From assembly GCF_002455975.1 (NCBI RefSeq), contig NZ_DKLM01000075.1, positions 1-9,338 of the forward strand: DNA of 9,338 nucleotides, written 5' to 3'. Numbering within the stretch: position 1 is the first letter of the stretch; every line of letters begins with the position of its first letter. A program made the translations under genes and the position numbers. Of the stretch, positions 6,325-9,338 are shown piece by piece. The notes under the pieces are model-generated. The model was not told the DNA's origin. It saw only the letters and a program-made list of their open reading frames with translations, and did no database searches. The DNA comes from Clostridium sp. UBA6640 (GTDB taxonomy: Bacteria > Bacillota > Clostridia > Clostridiales > Clostridiaceae).

Positions 6325-6360
6325 AAAGTACCAAGGATTTTCCTTGGTACTTTTAATTAT
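6325..6360 (+). terminator. Intrinsic terminator of nrdD
   Basis: AAAGTACCAAGGA (6325-6337) and TCCTTGGTACTTT (6341-6353) form a perfect 13-bp stem with a TTT loop, followed by TAATTATTAG. It begins ten bases after the nrdD stop and closes a single-gene unit. Confidence 0.9.
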
Positions 6361-6425
6361 TAGTGTTAAGGAATAAAATATATGTTAAGAGTTAAAAGCA
6401 AAGATTTATTTTTAGCTTTCTAGAT

Positions 6426-6446
6426 TTGATGTATAATTTGTATAAT
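6426..6446 (+). promoter_or_regulatory. Possible promoter region of the ArsR-type regulator gene
   Basis: Two TATAAT boxes (6432-6437 and 6441-6446) lie 30-45 bases before the start codon. Neither has a convincing -35 element; TTGATG (6426-6431) is too close. The TTAGAT-N4-ATCTAA repeat found before the ABC gene is not present here, so autoregulation through the same operator is not supported. Confidence 0.3.
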
Positions 6447-6477
6447 AAATTTAATAGATTTAATAGAGGGGAAAAAT

Positions 6478-7557
6478 ATGAAAATTATATTTGATGAAGC
6501 TATAGGGAAATTTAATGATTTAGTTTTTAGTTTATATATGTTAGAAAATATGAATTTAATGCATGAAATTACTAATGAATATGGAATAGAATTAGATAAG
6601 GATATAGTTAGATTTATAGAAAATGTAGGTAAGTGGACGGGATTAGATAGAGAAAAGCTAAGATTCTTTTTTCATGATTATAATAATGGTACTCAGCTTG
6701 TGAGCATAGGAGGGGCAACTTTAGGTTATGAAGAACATAGAATAGATAATTTTAATCAAGTATTAATGGATATAGAAAAAAAGGAAGACGAAGAGTTAAT
6801 AAAAAATTTAATTAAGTCTATTTTATATTCAATCATAGGTAACTCTAATTTAGTAAATGAAAAGTATAAAGAAATTTGCTCAAATAAACGTGATATTATA
6901 GAATATATTAAAAATTTATCCTATACTCCAGAAGAAAAGTGGAATTTATTTTTATTTATAGATGAACCTAAGAAATATGCTTTAGAGCTTTGCAATTTTT
7001 TAAAATTATATAGACCCATATTTGAAAAGTACTATAAAAATTTAGATAAAATTAGAGAAAAATTTAATAAGTATTTAAAAGAAAAAATAGAAGGCGAAGG
7101 TATAGAATATTTAAATAATCTATCTAAAGTAATTCCATATAAACAGTTTGAAAAAATATATATATATCCATTATACATAGGATTTTGTTCTATTAATTAT
7201 AATATGGTAGATGAAAAAACTATTTTTTTGGGAATAGGTTTTAAATATGAAGACTCTGTTTTAAAAAGATTAAAAGACAATGATGAATATGACAAATATA
7301 ATTTGATCTTAAAAGTGATTTCTGATAAAAGCAAATTTAATATTATAAAATTACTAATGGAAAGAGAAATGTATGGAATGGAAATTGCTGAAAAATTAAA
7401 ACTTACAACTGCTACAGTTTCTCATCATATGTCTCAATTATTCTTAGCTGAAATAGTACTAATGGATAAACAAGAGGGAAAAGTATATTATAAATTAAAT
7501 AAAGAAACCTTAAAAAGCACAATCAAATATCTTAATAATCAATTCAAATTGGATTAG
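6478..7557 (+). CDS. ArsR-type winged-helix regulator with long unrecognised N-terminal region
   Basis: The C-terminal 77 residues (about 283-359) read as an ArsR-family winged helix-turn-helix: DKSKFNIIKLLMEREMYGMEI opens it, the recognition helix is near TATVSHHMSQL (about 311-321), and EGKVYYKLN forms the beta wing. Such domains bind palindromic operators as dimers. The first 280 residues are charged, probably mostly helical, and match no family I recognise. There is no membrane segment, signal peptide or metal-binding cysteine motif (CXC) of the classical metal-sensing ArsR type. At 359 residues it is about three times a normal ArsR protein, so the N-terminal part is presumably a sensor or dimerisation domain. 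The ATG has GAGGGG six bases upstream. It precedes an ABC exporter gene on the same strand, separated by a terminator and a repeat-flanked promoter, and is the likely regulator of it. Confidence 0.88.
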   Translation: MKIIFDEAIGKFNDLVFSLYMLENMNLMHEITNEYGIELDKDIVRFIENVGKWTGLDREKLRFFFHDYNNGTQLVSIGGATLGYEEHRIDNFNQVLMDIEKKEDEELIKNLIKSILYSIIGNSNLVNEKYKEICSNKRDIIEYIKNLSYTPEEKWNLFLFIDEPKKYALELCNFLKLYRPIFEKYYKNLDKIREKFNKYLKEKIEGEGIEYLNNLSKVIPYKQFEKIYIYPLYIGFCSINYNMVDEKTIFLGIGFKYEDSVLKRLKDNDEYDKYNLILKVISDKSKFNIIKLLMEREMYGMEIAEKLKLTTATVSHHMSQLFLAEIVLMDKQEGKVYYKLNKETLKSTIKYLNNQFKLD

Positions 7558-7576
7558 AATAGAAATTTAAATTAAA

Positions 7577-7619
7577 AATAATCATGATGAAATGTAACTG
7601 TCATCATGATTATTTTTTT
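7577..7619 (+). terminator. Intrinsic terminator of the ArsR-type regulator gene
   Basis: AATAATCATGATGA (7577-7590) and TCATCATGATTATT (7601-7614) form a perfect 14-bp stem with a 10-base loop, followed by TTTTT. It lies 20 bases after the stop and separates the regulator transcript from the ABC exporter transcript. Confidence 0.92.
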
Positions 7620-7637
7620 ACGTGGAAGTTAATATTA

Positions 7638-7657
7638 TATTAGATAAACATCTAATA
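7638..7657. promoter_or_regulatory. Putative operator 1 (TATTAGAT-N4-ATCTAATA)
   Basis: Perfect 8-bp inverted arms around AAAC, ending six bases upstream of the ABC gene's -35 element. The inner TTAGAT/ATCTAA core with a 4-base spacer recurs at 7722-7737. A dimeric ArsR-type regulator typically binds palindromes of this size; the regulator gene just upstream is the obvious candidate. Confidence 0.65.
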
Positions 7658-7663
7658 AACATA

Positions 7664-7693
7664 TAGACAAATACCTAATTAAATTAGTATAAT
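7664..7693 (+). promoter_or_regulatory. Promoter of the ABC exporter gene
   Basis: TAGACA (7664-7669) and a perfect TATAAT (7688-7693) are 18 bases apart. The start would fall near 7700, with a leader of about 53 bases to the ATG at 7753. The promoter is flanked by the two TTAGAT-type repeats and contains a small palindrome in its spacer. Confidence 0.65.
7675..7687. repeat. Palindrome inside the ABC promoter spacer
   Basis: CTAATT-A-AATTAG is a perfect 13-base palindrome lying wholly between the -35 and -10 elements. Its CTAAT/ATTAG arms resemble parts of the flanking TTAGAT repeats, so it could be a third, variant binding site. It could also be chance in AT-rich DNA. Confidence 0.4.
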
Positions 7694-7721
7694 ATTACCA
7701 TGATAACTATCTAAGTGTATA

Positions 7722-7737
7722 TTAGATTAATATCTAA
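7722..7737. promoter_or_regulatory. Putative operator 2 (TTAGAT-N4-ATCTAA)
   Basis: Perfect 6-bp inverted arms around TAAT, in the transcribed leader just before the GGGGGAG ribosome site (7741-7747). Same core and spacing as the repeat at 7638-7657; centres are 82 bases apart, close to eight helical turns. A lone half-site ATCTAA lies between them at 7709-7714. Confidence 0.6.
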
Positions 7738-7752
7738 AAAGGGGGAGTTTTT

Positions 7753-9338
7753 ATGAGAAAATATTTATTCCGGTATAAGGGCTTGTTTGTTATTACTGCT
7801 ATTATGGCAATTTTGGTGAGGGCAATTGATGTTTGTATAGCTTTTATCTTTAAGTATATTACAGATGTGGCACAGGCAGGAGATATAGAAGGTTATAAAA
7901 CTATTGTTTTAGTAATGGCAGGATATTTTATTCTAAATTCTTCAATAAGTATTATAGGAAAGAATGTACAGCATCATTATATTAAAAAGACTATGATATT
8001 CTTAAAGATGGACATATTTTCTAATATTCTTAAAAAAGATATAAAAGATTTTAATGGTGATAATAGTGGGAAATATATTTCTCTATTATCCAATGATGTG
8101 TCTTTAATAGAAAATGATTATTTTACTAATATATTTGAAATTATACGAGTAATCTTTGGATTTATATTAGCAGTAGTAGGTATGGTAACTTTAAGCATAG
8201 AAATAACCATATCAGTTTTTTTATTAGGAATTTTAAGTTTTTTATTACCACAAATATTTGGGGAAAAATTAAATAAATACAGAAGTGAGTATTCTAATAG
8301 TCAAGGAGTGTTTATTTCAAAGGTTAAAGATATACTTCTAGGATTTGATGTGATAAAAAGTTTTAATGTTGAGAAGAGAATGATAGAAGAGTATAACAAA
8401 TGCAATAATGATGTGGAAAGTAAAAAAAATAAGTTTAATATTTTTGAAACACTGGCAGGAGGAATAGCAATTTTTATGGCTTATGGAATATTTACAGCGG
8501 TATTTGGAATTGGCTCTTATTTATGTATAAAAGGAAAAATTACCATAGGGACAATGTTTGCTTGTGTTCAATTATCAAATAATGTAACTCAACCAATTAT
8601 GATGAGTATACAATATATAAATAAAATTAAATCCTTAAAGGATATTTCAGCTAAGATTGAAAAACTTAGTGAAGATACAGGAGAAGATAAATTATTAATA
8701 GAGAAAACTCAGTTTAATAAGGAAATAGCGTTTGATAATATTAGCTTTAGTTACGATAAAGAAAGAAAAGTACTAAATAGTATCAATCTATGTTTTAAAA
8801 AAGGCAAAAAATACGCAATAGTAGGGGCTAGTGGTGGAGGAAAGTCTACTATATTAAAACTATTATTGAAGTACTATGAAAACTACAGTGGAAATATACT
8901 AGTAGATGGGATAGAACTAAAAAATATAAGTAGTGAAAATCTTTATAAATTGGAAGGAATAATTCAGCAAAATGTATTCATATTTGACGCTAATCTTAAA
9001 GAAAATATAACACTATTTGGAAGTTATAGTGATAGTCAGATAAATAGAGCTATTGAGATATCAGGATTAAATCCATTATTACTTAGATTAAAAGATGGAT
9101 TTAATAGTGAGCTTGGAGAGAATGGTAACCTGTTATCTGGCGGTGAAAGGCAGAGAATATCAATTGCAAGAGCGGTTATTAAGAATACACCGATAATGCT
9201 ATTAGATGAAGCTACTTCTTCCTTAGACAATGAAACAGCTTATGCTATAGAAAAAACTCTTGTAACTATGAAAGATATAACTTCAGTTGTTGTAACTCAC
9301 AGGCTTTGGGGGGACATATTAAAAGAATATGATGAAAT
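7753..9338 (+). CDS. ABC exporter half-transporter (fused membrane and ATPase domains), 3' end beyond window
   Basis: The frame from ATG 7753 (GGGGGAG six bases upstream) is open to the window edge, 528 codons. The N-terminal half (about residues 1-300) is a type I exporter membrane domain with hydrophobic segments near residues 10-35, 50-75, 130-180 and 240-275. No C39 peptidase precedes it. The ATPase domain is complete in motifs: A-loop Tyr334, Walker A GASGGGKST (358-366), Q-loop Gln405, signature LSGGE (461-465), Walker B IMLLDEA with Asp485 and Glu486, the D-loop SSLD, and switch His516. Only about 20-50 residues are probably missing. Such half-transporters work as homo- or heterodimers to export drugs, lipids or peptides; the substrate cannot be inferred. 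Operators flanking its promoter suggest control by the ArsR-type regulator upstream. A partner half-transporter may follow outside the window. Confidence 0.95.
   Translation, partial: MRKYLFRYKGLFVITAIMAILVRAIDVCIAFIFKYITDVAQAGDIEGYKTIVLVMAGYFILNSSISIIGKNVQHHYIKKTMIFLKMDIFSNILKKDIKDFNGDNSGKYISLLSNDVSLIENDYFTNIFEIIRVIFGFILAVVGMVTLSIEITISVFLLGILSFLLPQIFGEKLNKYRSEYSNSQGVFISKVKDILLGFDVIKSFNVEKRMIEEYNKCNNDVESKKNKFNIFETLAGGIAIFMAYGIFTAVFGIGSYLCIKGKITIGTMFACVQLSNNVTQPIMMSIQYINKIKSLKDISAKIEKLSEDTGEDKLLIEKTQFNKEIAFDNISFSYDKERKVLNSINLCFKKGKKYAIVGASGGGKSTILKLLLKYYENYSGNILVDGIELKNISSENLYKLEGIIQQNVFIFDANLKENITLFGSYSDSQINRAIEISGLNPLLLRLKDGFNSELGENGNLLSGGERQRISIARAVIKNTPIMLLDEATSSLDNETAYAIEKTLVTMKDITSVVVTHRLWGDILKEYDE

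Noticed and set aside
7674..7740. Possible CRISPR-like or tandem repeat array before the ABC gene
   Set aside because: The repeated elements are short inverted operator-like sites around a promoter, with no regular repeat-spacer structure.
9036..9230. Minus-strand 64-codon open frame at the right end
   Set aside because: It lies opposite the signature and Walker B region of the ABC ATPase domain, which is clearly the real coding strand.

Overview
The window comes from a low-GC, AT-rich Firmicute, most probably a Clostridium sensu stricto-type anaerobe. This rests on strong AGGAGG-type ribosome sites, very AT-rich codon use, a class III (oxygen-sensitive) ribonucleotide reductase with Clostridium-like sequence, a CspA-type protein typical of clostridia, and a TPP-riboswitch-controlled ThiT transporter. 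The species cannot be fixed from this sequence alone.

Layout. Positions 2-109 hold the tail of a coding region entering from the left. A promoter and an intrinsic-terminator-like hairpin follow, then a GTG-started lipoprotein gene (214-1026). A bidirectional terminator (about 1031-1058) separates it from the convergent thiT gene (1060-1689, minus). thiT is preceded on its own strand by a terminator hairpin (1838-1868) and a well-conserved TPP riboswitch aptamer (about 1893-1977). Upstream of that, also on minus, is a 59-codon gene for a small hypothetical protein (2037-2216). A divergent intergenic region with a perfect 34-bp palindrome leads to a membrane-anchored GAF-GGDEF diguanylate cyclase (2440-3549, plus). 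This converges on a cold-shock protein gene (3663-3863, minus) with a long leader. A strong promoter and a probable NrdR box precede nrdD (4194-6314, plus), which ends in its own terminator with no nrdG beside it.

The right end is the most system-like part. An unusually long ArsR-type winged-helix regulator (6478-7557), with about 280 residues of unrecognised N-terminal sequence, is followed by a terminator. After it comes a promoter flanked by two copies of a TTAGAT-N4-ATCTAA inverted repeat, then an ABC exporter half-transporter (from 7753, open at the window edge). The arrangement suggests a ligand-responsive repressor controlling an efflux or peptide-export ABC system through these operators.

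Overall this is a mosaic of housekeeping genes (thiamine uptake, anaerobic dNTP synthesis, cold shock) and signalling or efflux genes. I see no insertion sequence, CRISPR array, tRNA or rRNA. The regulatory sites are read by eye from consensus sequences and are less certain than the gene calls.
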